DNA of 64,000 nucleotides from Sthenelais limicola (GCA_942159475.1 OW804097.1:117340789-117404788), one strand, 5' to 3'; positions 23,181 through 32,462 are shown, numbered from the stretch's first letter. Made by a program: numbers and translations. Notes: generated from the letters alone by a model not told the origin.

Positions 23181-23545
23181 ATAACAACAACAAAATATAA
23201 CTTCAATCTTATATATATATAGCTACAATTTGTATAAATTAGGTTAGACATTTTTTTCATAATAGAAAAGAACGCAGCTCTAATATTTAAGATTAATGGT
23301 GCCTGGATGCGAGCTTCCTCCAATACCCCAGATAATTGTTTTTCCGGGATGAATTCCTATTCAGACAGGTGGTGTTGCTCTTAGCAACAATTGCTATAAC
23401 GTGTTTCCAAGCGTTCCTTCCAAATTGCGATCATTTAACCAGACAGGCGATGGTAGAATGTGTTTGTAGCAACCACACCTGCCAACACCGGTTTTTCGCC
23501 TTTTTTCCCACGTGACCATATTGCTCGTGTTTTTCCACATGTGCT
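23181..23545. other. spacer without recognisable gene
   Basis: Nothing recognised. Confidence 0.35.
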
Positions 23546-23779
23546 GGTCAGATTTTCAGAACATGTACAATTCACATTCACCAATCCTCTCAAATAACCC
23601 AATTTTCAGACGAGAATAAAGTTTAAAATACAGTTCAACCTAACCAAACAGATTGCTAGAATCAATGCAATGCCGAATATACTCGAATGTACCTGGTATT
23701 GACCAAATTGCTGCAGAATTTAGCAGAATTTACTAAATGTGTACAGCTGTCAATTGTACATTTTCAGAAAATCTGACCC
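23546..23779 (-). mobile_element. TE-A copy with long flanking match
   Basis: Subfamily A1. ATGTGCTGGTCA occurs at both edges (overlapping the left terminus), a longer flanking match than the usual 4 bp. Confidence 0.85.
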
Positions 23780-23883
23780 ATGTGCTGGTCACTAGCCCTA
23801 GATATGAATGTTATATTGCAATATGCATGATAGGTAGATAGGGAGAAAGGTTCTTTAGCTATAATATATAAGGTTCAAATCGT

Positions 23884-24105
23884 CCGATGGAAAATATACA
23901 ATTGACACTGCTGTACACATTGAATAAATTCTGCTAAATTAATCTGAAAAAAAGATAAATACTAGGTATAACTGAGTAGATTTGGTATTGCCTTGATTCA
24001 AGCAATCTGTTAATTTATGTTGGGCTGTCTTTTAAATTTCTTTTATTTAAATTTGAGTTATATATTACTTGAAAGGATTTTTGAAGGTTAATTGTATATA
24101 CCTAT
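23884..24105 (+). mobile_element. degenerate TE-A copy
   Basis: The interior order is recognisable (ACACTGCTGTACACATT, AAATTCTGCTAAATTA, TTTGGTATTGCCTTGATTC, GAAGGTTAATTGTAT) but the termini have decayed. One of the oldest copies here. Confidence 0.65.
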
Positions 24106-24284
24106 ATGTAAATATCTACCTACTTCTCATACCTGGTAATGTTACGTCACAATTGCGTACGGTAACACTGCGTAAGTTAATCATAATAGTAATAACCGTC
24201 ATTTATTAGTAATTAAATATTGGTATCATATTGCAAACTTTTGATCATGCTAATGACGTAGTAATGTGACTGTACGTCATACAT

Positions 24285-24519
24285 GGGTCAGATTTTCAGA
24301 AAATGTACAATTGGCAGCTCTACACATTAAAGAAATTCTCCTAAATTAGGCTGAAAAATGAAGAATACCGGGTATATCTGAGTATATTTGGTATCGCATT
24401 GATTTAAAGTATCAGTTCTGTTATGCTAAACTGCATTTTAGAGCTCATTTCTGTCTTAAATGTGGGTTATTTGAGAGGATCGGTGAAGGCGAATTGTACA
24501 TTTTCTAAAAATTTTACCC
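24285..24519 (+). mobile_element. TE-A copy, subfamily A2, with ACAT duplication
   Basis: ACAT at 24281-24284 and 24520-24523. Right terminus mutated to TTTTACCC. Confidence 0.88.
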
Positions 24520-24680
24520 ACATACCAAAGGGATAACTAAACTAATATTATGTAATCACAGCTGGTCAACACGTCTCGACGCCTGATACAATATAGCGCC
24601 ACTGGACGCCAATAAACTAATTCACATTTACCATTCATCCTAGACGTAAATTTATATATCTTTGCCGTCGTGTACATTCA

Positions 24681-25070
24681 GCGTTGAGCTCTGTAATTCA
24701 TGTTTTAGTATTTATGTGATCTGTTCTTCTTTTACACGGCCGAAATAACCAAAGCTGTTCGTTTTCATGAAAAAGAGGAGAGGGTGGGGACATAGGAGAG
24801 GGGGAGGAGGAGGGAAAGAAGAGGGGACGGGAAAAGAGGGGAGGGGGAGGATGTAGGGTAAGGGAGAGAGGGGAGGGAGAGAAAGCGATGAGGGGAGCAT
24901 GAGGAAAAGGGGAGATCGAGGGGGAAATCGGAGATGGGGTTGGGAGAGAAAAACAGGTATGAGAGTCAGAGAAGAGGCAGAGGGAAAAGAGGGAAAGGGC
25001 GAAGTGTGGGGAGAGAGGGTGACCGTCCTGAGGACAGGTACTTTGCTAGTTATAATATAATTGTACCTTA
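24681..25070. repeat. polypurine block, unit 1
   Basis: Head: GCGTTGAGCTCTGTAATTCA to ACCAAAGCTGTTCG. Then about 250 bp of almost pure A/G on the plus strand (24773-25018). Tail: TACTTTGCTAGTTATAATAT. Units 2 and 3 repeat this order. The minus-strand Pro/Ser/Leu-rich frames are translations of the purine tract. Confidence 0.85.
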
Positions 25071-25073
25071 TTG

Positions 25074-25577
25074 GCGTTGAGCTCTGTAATTCATGTTTTA
25101 GTATTTATGTGATCTGTTCTTCTCTTACACGGCCGAAATAACCAAAGCTGTTCATTTTCATATATTTCTTTATAAAAAAAAAGGAAAAGGCCAGGCATCT
25201 GAATCCTACGTACCAAATCTATATCTAATATAAAGATTGAAGAGGGGGTCTTCCCTACCGTGATTGGAAAGGGGTAGTGGGGGTGTAGGAGGGAAGAGTG
25301 AAAAAAGGGAGAGGGTGGGGACATAGGAGAGCGGGGAGGGGGAGGGAAAAAAGAGGGGGAGGGAAAAGGATGTAGGGGAAGGGAGAGAAAGCAAGGAGGG
25401 GTAACATGGAAGAGGGGAGGGAGAGGGGGAATCGGAGATGGGGTTGGGAGAGAAAAACAGTGTCACAAGAGCCAGAGAAGAGGCAGAGGGGAAGAGGGAG
25501 GGGGGAAATGTGGGGAGAGAGGATGACAGTCCGAAGGATGGATACTTTGCTAGTTATAATATAATCGTACCTTATTG
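25074..25577. repeat. polypurine block, unit 2
   Basis: Same head, then an extra segment (25155-25267) absent from unit 1, then a purine tract (25268-25535) and the same tail. Confidence 0.85.
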
Positions 25578-25780
25578 GCGTGTACATTCAGCGTTGAGGC
25601 TCTGAGCACTGTAATTCATGTTTTAGTATTTATGTGATCTGTTCTTTTACACGGCCAAAATAACCAAAGCTGTTCGTTTTCATATATTTCATTATCAAAA
25701 TAAAGGAAAAGGCCAGGGCCAGGGAGTCCTACATAGCAAATCTATATTATAATATAATCGTAGCTTATTGGCATTCCTGG
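25578..25780. repeat. polypurine block, unit 3 without the purine tract
   Basis: Starts GCGTGTACATTCAGCG, carries the same head and the segment seen in unit 2, and ends at the TATAATATAATCGTA tail. The long A/G tract is missing. Confidence 0.8.
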
Positions 25781-26129
25781 CAACAACTCCCCCACTCGTC
25801 TCCACTAGTTTAATTAATCACATCATTCAAACAGTCCGACTTGCTCCTGTGTTGTGCACTGTGATGGCCACAAGGCGTAAAACACCCAGCAATCAATCAA
25901 CTCGTTTGTAATATTGCTAACAGCTAATTGTAAGACTCTGTTCAATGGAAGTATAGAGCTGCATAGATTCATTCTAGATTCTTCAGATGTATTCCTTCCT
26001 TCACATCTATATATATTATATGTATACAGGGAAATGTATATATTATTTATAATATAATATTCTAAGTGATTGAGACGACTCAAAACACGAAGGGACACAG
26101 ATGTTTGTATTTGAAGGAGGTTTAATGTG

Positions 26130-26185
26130 TTGGGGCGATCTACGTTTCGGTCTTACATTCGACCTTCATCAGGATATTTATAATA
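26130..26185 (-). ncRNA. hammerhead-ribozyme-like motif 1
   Basis: On the minus strand: CTGATGA (26172-26166), one A, stem II GGTC/GACC with an 8-nt loop, GAAAC (26148-26144), then GTA and GATC. A short stem I (ATC/GAT) can close the core. Stem III is at most AC/GT, as in the minimal type I hammerheads of Penelope-like elements and retrozymes. The A between CTGATGA and stem II departs from the textbook core, so activity is uncertain. Confidence 0.55.
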
Positions 26186-26215
26186 TAAGCGAAATAGCTT
26201 TGATAATAAAGCGAG

Positions 26216-26312
26216 TCAATATATAGGCAGAGGGAGAGAGAGAGGGGCAGAGAGGGGCAGAGAGTGTGGGGGAGAGGGAGGAGTGAGAGAGGGAGGAGAG
26301 AAATATTTAGAT
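26216..26312. repeat. GA-rich low-complexity tract
   Basis: Repeats of GAGAGAGGGGCAGAGAG type on the plus strand. Confidence 0.7.
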
Positions 26313-26396
26313 TTAGATATTTTTCATTCAGGAATAACAATACATCGTAGATGTTATTTTCAACCAATCCTGATAATAAAGGAGAGGGGGTAGGGG

Positions 26397-26640
26397 GGGG
26401 AGTGAGATTGGTTGCTTTACGCCCTTATCAACACATTTAATATGGTTATATCAAGGGCGGGAGAGCTGAGAGGGAGTGAGTGAGTGAGATTGGTTGCTTT
26501 ACACCCTTATAAACACATTTAAGATGGTTATATCAAGGGCTGGAGAGCTGAGAGGGAGTAAGTGAGTGAGATTGGTTGCTTTACGTCCTTATCAACACAT
26601 TTAATATGGTTATATCAAGGGGGCAGAGCTGAGAGGGAGG
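26397..26640. repeat. 82-bp tandem array, three units
   Basis: Same unit as at 13900 and 36900 with more mutations (ACACCCTTATAAACAC in unit 2, AAGGGGGCAGAGC in unit 3). Followed by GCAATTTGGTAGGGGG rather than the usual tail. Confidence 0.88.
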
Positions 26641-27042
26641 CAATTTGGTAGGGGGGAGTGAGGGAAAGAGGAGAGAAAGGGGGGAGAGGGATGTCAAGGG
26701 ATAGTTATGTCCTTTATCCTGGTGGCAGGATAGAGGCGAACATGAAGGGGTGATGGGGGAGACAAGGCTGGTAGTGTCAGACACTATTAGCGTATTCCAA
26801 GGACTACGTCCCATCCCGTGCTTGGAATAGTTTAACTGTTCATCTACCATCTAAAAGCCTGAAGCTCTACCATGTATTAATCATCCCCTTACCTTCCTGC
26901 ATTTAAGCAGCCATGTTTTGTTATTCTCTCCCCATTCACAAATATTATGCCTTGATGGAGAAATGCCTTGTTTTATTGAACCATAGATGCATTTGTTTAT
27001 TTTTCAACAATGCTTATTCTGCGTGCATAACTTTATTCTTAA

Positions 27043-27240
27043 TTGTGATGTGTTTTAGGAAAATGAGTCACAAGTCGAAGTGATTTATTCACAGGATATA
27101 TTTGTGGGAATGTTTTAATTGTTGGGATGCTTAAACCCTCTTGTAGCCTGAATACATGTCCCGAATTTCAGGACAGTGTAATAGATATATCCATGTATTT
27201 CTAGGGTTGTCGTAATGAATATATTCAGCTACTTAACTAG
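27043..27240 (+). mobile_element. TE-B copy interrupted by the Ngaro element, left part
   Basis: Begins TGTGATGTGTTTTAGG and stops at CTACTTAACTAG, in the middle of the family's ACTTTACTAGTAATTATCCA block. The block resumes at 32687 as TAATTGCTCACCCC, so the two parts are one element split by the retrotransposon. Confidence 0.85.
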
Positions 27241-27378
27241 TCATTATAAGACGGAAAACACAGATTTTAATTAAGTTGTTTTATTTTCGTAGTGGGGAAA
27301 GTATTGATTTTATAATATATATCGATCACTTTCAGGTATAGTCAAAGTCTGTAGAGTATGACGTACACGTCAGAAGAA
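27241..27378 (-). repeat. Ngaro terminal repeat B2
   Basis: 138 bp, identical by eye to B1 at 27579-27716 (constant offset 338). Forms the 3' end of the element. Contains AATAAA on the minus strand at 27285-27280, a candidate polyadenylation signal. Confidence 0.92.
27280..27285 (-). promoter_or_regulatory. candidate polyadenylation signal in B2
   Basis: AATAAA on the transcribed (minus) strand, also in B1 at 27623-27618. Position near the 3' end makes it plausible; usage is inferred. Confidence 0.4.
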
Positions 27379-27416
27379 TGTTCCTTCATCTATGATAGTT
27401 CTTAGGGAGGTGGGCG

Positions 27417-27578
27417 GGAACAAAATTTTTTCCCTGTTGACGGTGGGAATATGGAGGCGTGAGAGGACGTCTGTATGAACGTGACAGTTGTGTGACGTAT
27501 TGGGTGTGACGTGAGGTCGAGTGAAAATCGTTCTCCCGCCATAATGACTGGGAATTATTCAAGAGAACAATTCCCAAA
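27417..27578 (-). repeat. Ngaro internal repeat A2
   Basis: 162 bp identical by eye to A1 at 32525-32686 (offset 5108). Its edge next to B1 carries a 7-bp hairpin, GGGAATT (27550-27556) with AATTCCC (27569-27575), at the presumed recombinase crossover. Confidence 0.92.
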
Positions 27579-27716
27579 TCATTATAAGACGGAAAACACA
27601 GATTTTAATTAAGTTGTTTTATTTTCGTAGTGGGGAAAGTATTGATTTTATAATATATATCGATCACTTTCAGGTATAGTCAAAGTCTGTAGAGTATGAC
27701 GTACACGTCAGAAGAA
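27579..27716 (-). repeat. Ngaro internal repeat B1
   Basis: Second copy of B, directly joined to A2. It begins 14 nt after the recombinase stop codon. Confidence 0.92.
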
Positions 27717-27730
27717 GTCCCAAACCTGCG

Positions 27731-28684
27731 TCATAGTTGGAGGAAAGCTCTATGCACGGAGGTAGTTTGTGATGGCGTGGGCGTCAGATAAGACGAGACT
27801 GCGTCAGTACGCCAGGTTCCATGGGATTTGACGTCTTGGAGAGAGGCCCCTTTTGTGTGGAAAGCAAAATAGGCCCCACCTCGACGGAGGGAATGTAATG
27901 AATTTGCTGACGGGTCAGCACCCACGATGGTGAGGAGTTGACGCCACTGTTTAGCAAAGAAGGTAGTGGTCATGGTATTTCCATCTGAGAAGGTAAAGAG
28001 GGGATCCTCCATCCTCGTCCTTCTTGATGCTATACGGTGGGCGTCAAATGCCTGAACTGGGCAGAATATGTTGCTGAGTCTGAGCAGTGATATGACTGTA
28101 GGAGCTGCTGAAACTTGGATGGTTTTGGACCACTTGACGTCGATGAGAAGCCTATCATGAGCGACTCTTATGTCGCCAAATGTGAGGTGTCTTGATGAAT
28201 CAAACTGGCTGACGGATCTAGGAGCCAGGTTCGACTGACGCAAGAATGCCTCAAACATGAGGATTATAGCTAGGGAGATATGAGTTGGATAGGGACGAGA
28301 GGCCGCGGCCGATAAGCACGCCGCGACGATGTCTGGCGTCACTGGCAGCTTAGGGGAAGGAATATGACGTACAGTGAGCTGTATCCCTCTGATGGCGTTG
28401 GCAACTCTGTTATCGTTGAATGGTTTGACGTCGAGGTTGGATGCTTTATAGAAGGAGCGGAGGAGGCTGAGCGAGTTGGCAATCGTGGGAGGAGCAGAGC
28501 CGTTCAGTCGCAGGTATTCAGCAAACCAGCAGATGTGGCGTGGTGACGGTCTTTTGTAGTTGATATGAAGGTGAGAACAGAACGCCAGGAATAGTGTGGC
28601 CGCAGAGTCCCTGTTCTTGACCGTGCCTGGACGAAGAGCAGAACGCTGCCTCAGTTGAGCTGATCTCGCTAGCCTGGCCGCCAT
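27731..28684 (-). CDS. tyrosine recombinase of the Ngaro element
   Basis: 317 residues. It should integrate the circular cDNA by strand exchange through a phosphotyrosine, acting in the nucleus. The N-terminal half (about 1-115) has the arm/core-binding composition of phage-integrase-like proteins. The catalytic half (about 120-310) shows the full set: R149 in FLRQSNLAP, a candidate lysine in VKWSKT (184 or 187), H264 and R267 in LHSLRRGG, H288 in SHGTW, and nucleophile Y299 in SSYL. The start is the ATG at 28684; its frame has a TAA about 20 nt upstream, so the protein cannot extend into the RT frame. It lies 8 nt after the RT stop in a different frame, so it needs reinitiation, a separate start or a spliced RNA. 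No stops or frameshifts. Known from the family: HxxR and the final Tyr are diagnostic. Very sure of family; activity is inferred. Confidence 0.93.
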   Translation of the reverse strand: MAARLARSAQLRQRSALRPGTVKNRDSAATLFLAFCSHLHINYKRPSPRHICWFAEYLRLNGSAPPTIANSLSLLRSFYKASNLDVKPFNDNRVANAIRGIQLTVRHIPSPKLPVTPDIVAACLSAAASRPYPTHISLAIILMFEAFLRQSNLAPRSVSQFDSSRHLTFGDIRVAHDRLLIDVKWSKTIQVSAAPTVISLLRLSNIFCPVQAFDAHRIASRRTRMEDPLFTFSDGNTMTTTFFAKQWRQLLTIVGADPSANSLHSLRRGGAYFAFHTKGASLQDVKSHGTWRTDAVSSYLTPTPSQTTSVHRAFLQL

Positions 28685-28692
28685 TGAATTAC

Positions 28693-31062
28693 CTAGTAGA
28701 AATTATACAAAGAGAAATATTCAGGATTAATGTCAACACTTGTGAGTTGATTTCTGACGACAATGTTATGGGCCTGAACTTTATGCTTCTCTGACAAGGC
28801 AGCACGAGAGAGGGCGTCTGGGATCTCCATATACACGCCCGGGACGTGTATATATCTGATTGTTATTTGGGCATGTGCTGCAGCGTACCATAATGCACGG
28901 GCACACGCCGCCAGTGTAGGATCTCTGGCTCTCCCACCTTTGAATGTATCGATTGTGGCCGTGTTATCGCAGTGGACAACAACTATTTTCCCTGCGTCAG
29001 ATTTCTTTACGAATCTCCTGACCGCAGCAACACAATTAATGGCCTCGAGGTGATTTATGCTCCTGGATTGTTTATCCTCGTCAGTGAAGATATAAGCATA
29101 GCAGTACTCGCCGTCAGTTGCACCTGAGCCGACCATACATGCGTCAGCCCAGATCTGACGACCCACCTCTGCCCTAGGTATGATGGTCTTGCCGTTATAT
29201 TCCGGAAGGAACTCGGTGAACCAGGAGAGGTCCAGCCTGACGGATTCGTTTATATAGATCCTTCCTCCTTTAGCTGCTCGTAAAGCAGCCAGAAGCCTGT
29301 GCATAAATAATCTGGCCGGGTGGACAACCTTGCCAAGGTGGGCCACACGCCCGACTACCTGCTGCATTTGCTTCGTCGAGAGGAAAGATTTTAGCTTGGC
29401 GTCAGCCAAACACTTGTATATCTCGTCAAGCTTAATCTTTGTGATAGAGATGATATTTTGGTTTGTGTCGAAATCCACGCCCAACCATGTAATTCTTTGT
29501 GAGGGGGGCTGTAGTTTCTTGTCAGCCACCGTCAGGCCGAGAGAGGTAATAATATCCACAGCTAGATCATAATGCTGACGGACAGTATCCTTGTCTTTGG
29601 CAATGAGGAGGAGGTCATCCAAATACATTAGTGGAGAGGCTCCTTTCTGACGGAGGGCTCTGACTATAAACATGGCTGCTCTTTGCATAATAAGGGAAGA
29701 TATCCTGGCTCCAAATGGCATAGCTTTGTCGAAATAGAATAAACCTTCATGTTGTACGCCCTGCAGGGGCCAGTCAAGTGGACAAACCATGAAGTGTCTA
29801 TAGGCCCTCTTGAGGTCGATGACGGCCATTGAGCACTGTGGTGAATTAATTCCCTGTATAATGTCAAGAGCCATTGTTATCGTTGGTAGGTTGTGATGAG
29901 TTGTGACACCATTGTATGAGTTCTTTCGAATATATCTATTCACGCCCCCGTCAGGGTATGACAAATCGACAATAATTCTACGAGAACCATCTGATTTAGG
30001 TCTGGTCATCAGCGGGCTCACCTTCGTCCATGGTACGAAAGGTGGCGTATAATATGGGCCAGCGAGAGCCCCCAGGCTTGCTTCTACCTGAATATAGGAG
30101 TTAACACTATCCTTATAAGCAGTTCCTGACGGATGGTTTGTTTGGGTCTCAGTTCCGCGCATGGGTCCCCCGGTATATTGCATAGGGAACCCGAACACTA
30201 CGCCACTGAGGACCATGTCATCGTCAGGATGACCTGTCGCAAGGCTTGTCCACGCCTCAATATTCAAGTTAGAGGGGAGGGGGATCCTGGCCCCCCTCCA
30301 GTTAGGTACACCACAGTCTTTAACTTTATTAAAAATATCGGATAAATTGCTAGAGACACTAGGGATAGGAGCAGGCCATTGTTCATATCGGTCAAAATTG
30401 GCATTGACGCCCACCTCACTATGACCGATAGACTCGATAACACAACATTCACTGTCACTAGTTGGATCACAACAAATATCGTACATCTGGTTGGCGTGGC
30501 CATCACCAGGGACACTTTCAACAATATTATCGTGTGGGTTAGAATTGTTAGTCACATTGCCGACATTGGGACGGCTGTCATGATTTGTAAATACCTGAGG
30601 GGGGCGTGTCGACTGAAGCTCCGAGTCTTGTGACGGTGGCTGTGCATCGAGAACCGATGCGTCGATGGCCTTCTCTGGCTGTTTACATGGATTGTCATTA
30701 GAATGGAGGCTTCCATTCGAGCTGTAATGGCGAGGGACGACATGTTTTCCTTCGCAGTATGTCTTATTAGACTTATTCCGATCTGAATCGTTGAATATAT
30801 GATGAACTTGACTTGTCAAAGTGGGGAAATCTGTTCGATGACCACCATCTTGGATTCTAGGCGGATGCGAATTGTGCGCATGCGCAGCCAGTTTGTTTAC
30901 TTCCTGAGAACGAGGAAAGATAAATGGATATGCACGAGCAAGGTGGGTAGAAGAAATATCCGGGAATATAGGTAGAACAGAACATGAAACCGATTCAAAT
31001 ACTTTCGGAGAAACACTAACAGTAGAGAGGCAAGGGTTAAGTGTATCGTCCTGCCCCTTCAA
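28693..31062 (-). CDS. reverse transcriptase / RNase H polyprotein of the Ngaro element
   Basis: 789 residues counted from a TTG codon (31062) that is unlikely to be a true start; the frame overlaps the end of gag and is probably entered by -1 frameshifting. Residues 1-about 340 form a polar linker in which I recognise no domain. The RT domain covers about 345-540: PKSDGSRRIIVDLS (355-368), catalytic D416 in VIDLKRAY, MPFGARISS (448-456) and the YLDD box at 480-483. A connection follows, then RNase H at about 635-752 with acidic residues D640 (WAD), E673 (HLEA), D699 (HCDN) and D749 (PDALSR). YLDD and the HCDNTATIDTFKGGRA stretch are typical of DIRS/Ngaro elements. It copies the RNA to DNA and removes the template strand. 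No protease or integrase domain is visible, as expected. ORF intact. Confidence 0.93.
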   Translation of the reverse strand: MKGQDDTLNPCLSTVSVSPKVFESVSCSVLPIFPDISSTHLARAYPFIFPRSQEVNKLAAHAHNSHPPRIQDGGHRTDFPTLTSQVHHIFNDSDRNKSNKTYCEGKHVVPRHYSSNGSLHSNDNPCKQPEKAIDASVLDAQPPSQDSELQSTRPPQVFTNHDSRPNVGNVTNNSNPHDNIVESVPGDGHANQMYDICCDPTSDSECCVIESIGHSEVGVNANFDRYEQWPAPIPSVSSNLSDIFNKVKDCGVPNWRGARIPLPSNLNIEAWTSLATGHPDDDMVLSGVVFGFPMQYTGGPMRGTETQTNHPSGTAYKDSVNSYIQVEASLGALAGPYYTPPFVPWTKVSPLMTRPKSDGSRRIIVDLSYPDGGVNRYIRKNSYNGVTTHHNLPTITMALDIIQGINSPQCSMAVIDLKRAYRHFMVCPLDWPLQGVQHEGLFYFDKAMPFGARISSLIMQRAAMFIVRALRQKGASPLMYLDDLLLIAKDKDTVRQHYDLAVDIITSLGLTVADKKLQPPSQRITWLGVDFDTNQNIISITKIKLDEIYKCLADAKLKSFLSTKQMQQVVGRVAHLGKVVHPARLFMHRLLAALRAAKGGRIYINESVRLDLSWFTEFLPEYNGKTIIPRAEVGRQIWADACMVGSGATDGEYCYAYIFTDEDKQSRSINHLEAINCVAAVRRFVKKSDAGKIVVVHCDNTATIDTFKGGRARDPTLAACARALWYAAAHAQITIRYIHVPGVYMEIPDALSRAALSEKHKVQAHNIVVRNQLTSVDINPEYFSLYNFY

Positions 31063-31074
31063 ACCGAGTTTTTT
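31027..31074 (-). promoter_or_regulatory. predicted -1 ribosomal frameshift signal, gag to RT
   Basis: On the minus strand the gag frame reads TCA AAA AAC 9 nt before its TGA, placing the heptamer A AAA AAC (31074-31068) in the right phase. The RT frame is exactly -1 to gag. After a 9-nt spacer, AGGGGCA can pair with TGCCTCT over 7 bp (one G-U) with a 19-nt loop. These are the three parts of a retroviral-type signal. Use in translation is inferred. Confidence 0.7.
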
Positions 31075-32462
31075 GACTTGGAATCGGCTGCATTATCGGT
31101 GCCAACGTGTTCGTTGGTTGACCTACTTTTCCCCCATTGGTTCTTCTTAAACCCGGACCTGTCGTTGTTATTGTGGGGGCCCTCTTTTGGCGTGTTGTTC
31201 TTGCGATTATTACACGCCCTAGCTGTGTGACTTAACTCTCTGTTCTTCGTTGCAAAAAAGCAGTATCCGCAACAATGAACGAGGGTTACAGCACCCTCGG
31301 TGTGTGAAAACTGGTTATAGCACTCGTCAGAATTAAATTTCACACACGGTATATGTACACCTGATTTCTTTGCAGTGGGCTTGCGTGGCAACCAGCTGAG
31401 GCGTGTGCGGTGTTGCTGAATCTCGTTGGCGTCAGACCAGCTGAGTGATCCGTCGAGGATATAGTCAACAACGGTTTGCGACCACACCTTGGGACCATCC
31501 CAGCCATGTGAGGCGGTATCTTGAGCTAGCTGGGACAAGTGAAGTGCCATGGCCTTTGATTTAGATCCGTCAGGCATCGAGGAACACAACATAAGCGCCA
31601 GGCCACAGGCGTATTCGGCGAAAGAAAGATCCCTCTTCTCCTCCTTCACCCTGGCCGCCATGTCAGGAGGAAGCATGAGTTCGGGCGTAAGTAGATTTTT
31701 CTTCTTACCTTTTTTCTTTCCCATAGTTGCGTGCTGTCTAGCTAATGCCTTGGTGACACTATCTGTATGCTTATAGAGCCTCTTTAGATGGGTAGGCGTC
31801 GGCATCTCGTCCTCGGAGGACGAGGAGGAGACTGCTGCCTCCTCCCTGAATGGGTGACGAGCCTCGGCCGAAGTCTTGAATTTTCGCTTCTTGCCTCTTT
31901 TTCTAGACGACCTAAAGATCACCTCTTCCTCAGTAGAAGATGCAGAGGAGGGTGATGAAGTCGACGAGGATGCTGACGACGAGGAGGACGAGGACCCGGA
32001 CGGGGATGAGGGCGTGCGATGACCATGTTTACGTCCGCCCAACTTGCGGCGCTTCTTGGCGGGAACCTTCGTGGACTCGTGGCTTGCAGAAGCTTTGACT
32101 GACGCCTTGCCGGGGAGGCTCTGGGTGCTACCCATTGCCTGCGGCTGGCCCCGACCAAACTCAGCGATAGTCGCAGTTCTTGCTTCAGCCCTGACGGAGT
32201 CACACATTTTCTTCAGGTAGCCATCAAAGAAACCCTTGTTAATGTATCCTTCCAAGAAACTGAGGTTGCTGGGAAGTTCAGGCGCAGCCGGCGGAGGAAG
32301 CGTATCCTTCTTCTTCTTGGCAGGCGCCTTTGGCGGAGGAATGTCAGCCATTATCTCGTGAGTGGGATCTGAGCCTTCGGGCGTGTTGTCTTTCGCCTTC
32401 CTAGCTGAAGCCTTCCTAGTAGGAGTAGTGACTGGCTTCTTTGCAGACCTTCGACGAGGCAT
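31059..32462 (-). CDS. Gag-like protein of the Ngaro element
   Basis: 467 residues from the ATG at 32462. It should bind the element RNA and build the cytoplasmic particle. The N terminus is basic (PRRRSAKK, RKASARKAK), followed by Pro-rich and Lys-rich stretches. Residues 130-150 are a basic, nuclear-signal-like patch (KKRRK). Residues 151-176 are almost all Ser, followed by an acidic TEEE patch and another basic run; SSSSSEDE at 212-219 resembles a casein-kinase target. The conserved-looking part is about 260-420 and ends in a zinc-knuckle-like C398-x2-C401-x10-H412-x4-C417. The tail is Asn/Lys-rich. First gene of the element, 62 bp inside A1; its stop overlaps the RT frame at the frameshift signal. 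Gag assignment rests on position, composition and the CCHC motif. Confidence 0.85.
   Translation of the reverse strand: MPRRRSAKKPVTTPTRKASARKAKDNTPEGSDPTHEIMADIPPPKAPAKKKKDTLPPPAAPELPSNLSFLEGYINKGFFDGYLKKMCDSVRAEARTATIAEFGRGQPQAMGSTQSLPGKASVKASASHESTKVPAKKRRKLGGRKHGHRTPSSPSGSSSSSSSASSSTSSPSSASSTEEEVIFRSSRKRGKKRKFKTSAEARHPFREEAAVSSSSSEDEMPTPTHLKRLYKHTDSVTKALARQHATMGKKKGKKKNLLTPELMLPPDMAARVKEEKRDLSFAEYACGLALMLCSSMPDGSKSKAMALHLSQLAQDTASHGWDGPKVWSQTVVDYILDGSLSWSDANEIQQHRTRLSWLPRKPTAKKSGVHIPCVKFNSDECYNQFSHTEGAVTLVHCCGYCFFATKNRELSHTARACNNRKNNTPKEGPHNNNDRSGFKKNQWGKSRSTNEHVGTDNAADSKSKNSV

Noticed and set aside
25206..25587. Pro/Ser/Leu-rich minus-strand frames up to 110 codons
   Set aside because: They are translations of the polypurine tract; low complexity, no real start context.
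28364..28546. plus-strand frame inside the recombinase gene
   Set aside because: Antisense shadow of a gene whose catalytic residues are all on the minus strand. The same applies to the other short frames within 29330-32203.
31060..31062. TTG as the true start of the RT protein
   Set aside because: It is merely the first NTG codon in the frame. The frameshift context explains the absence of an ATG better.
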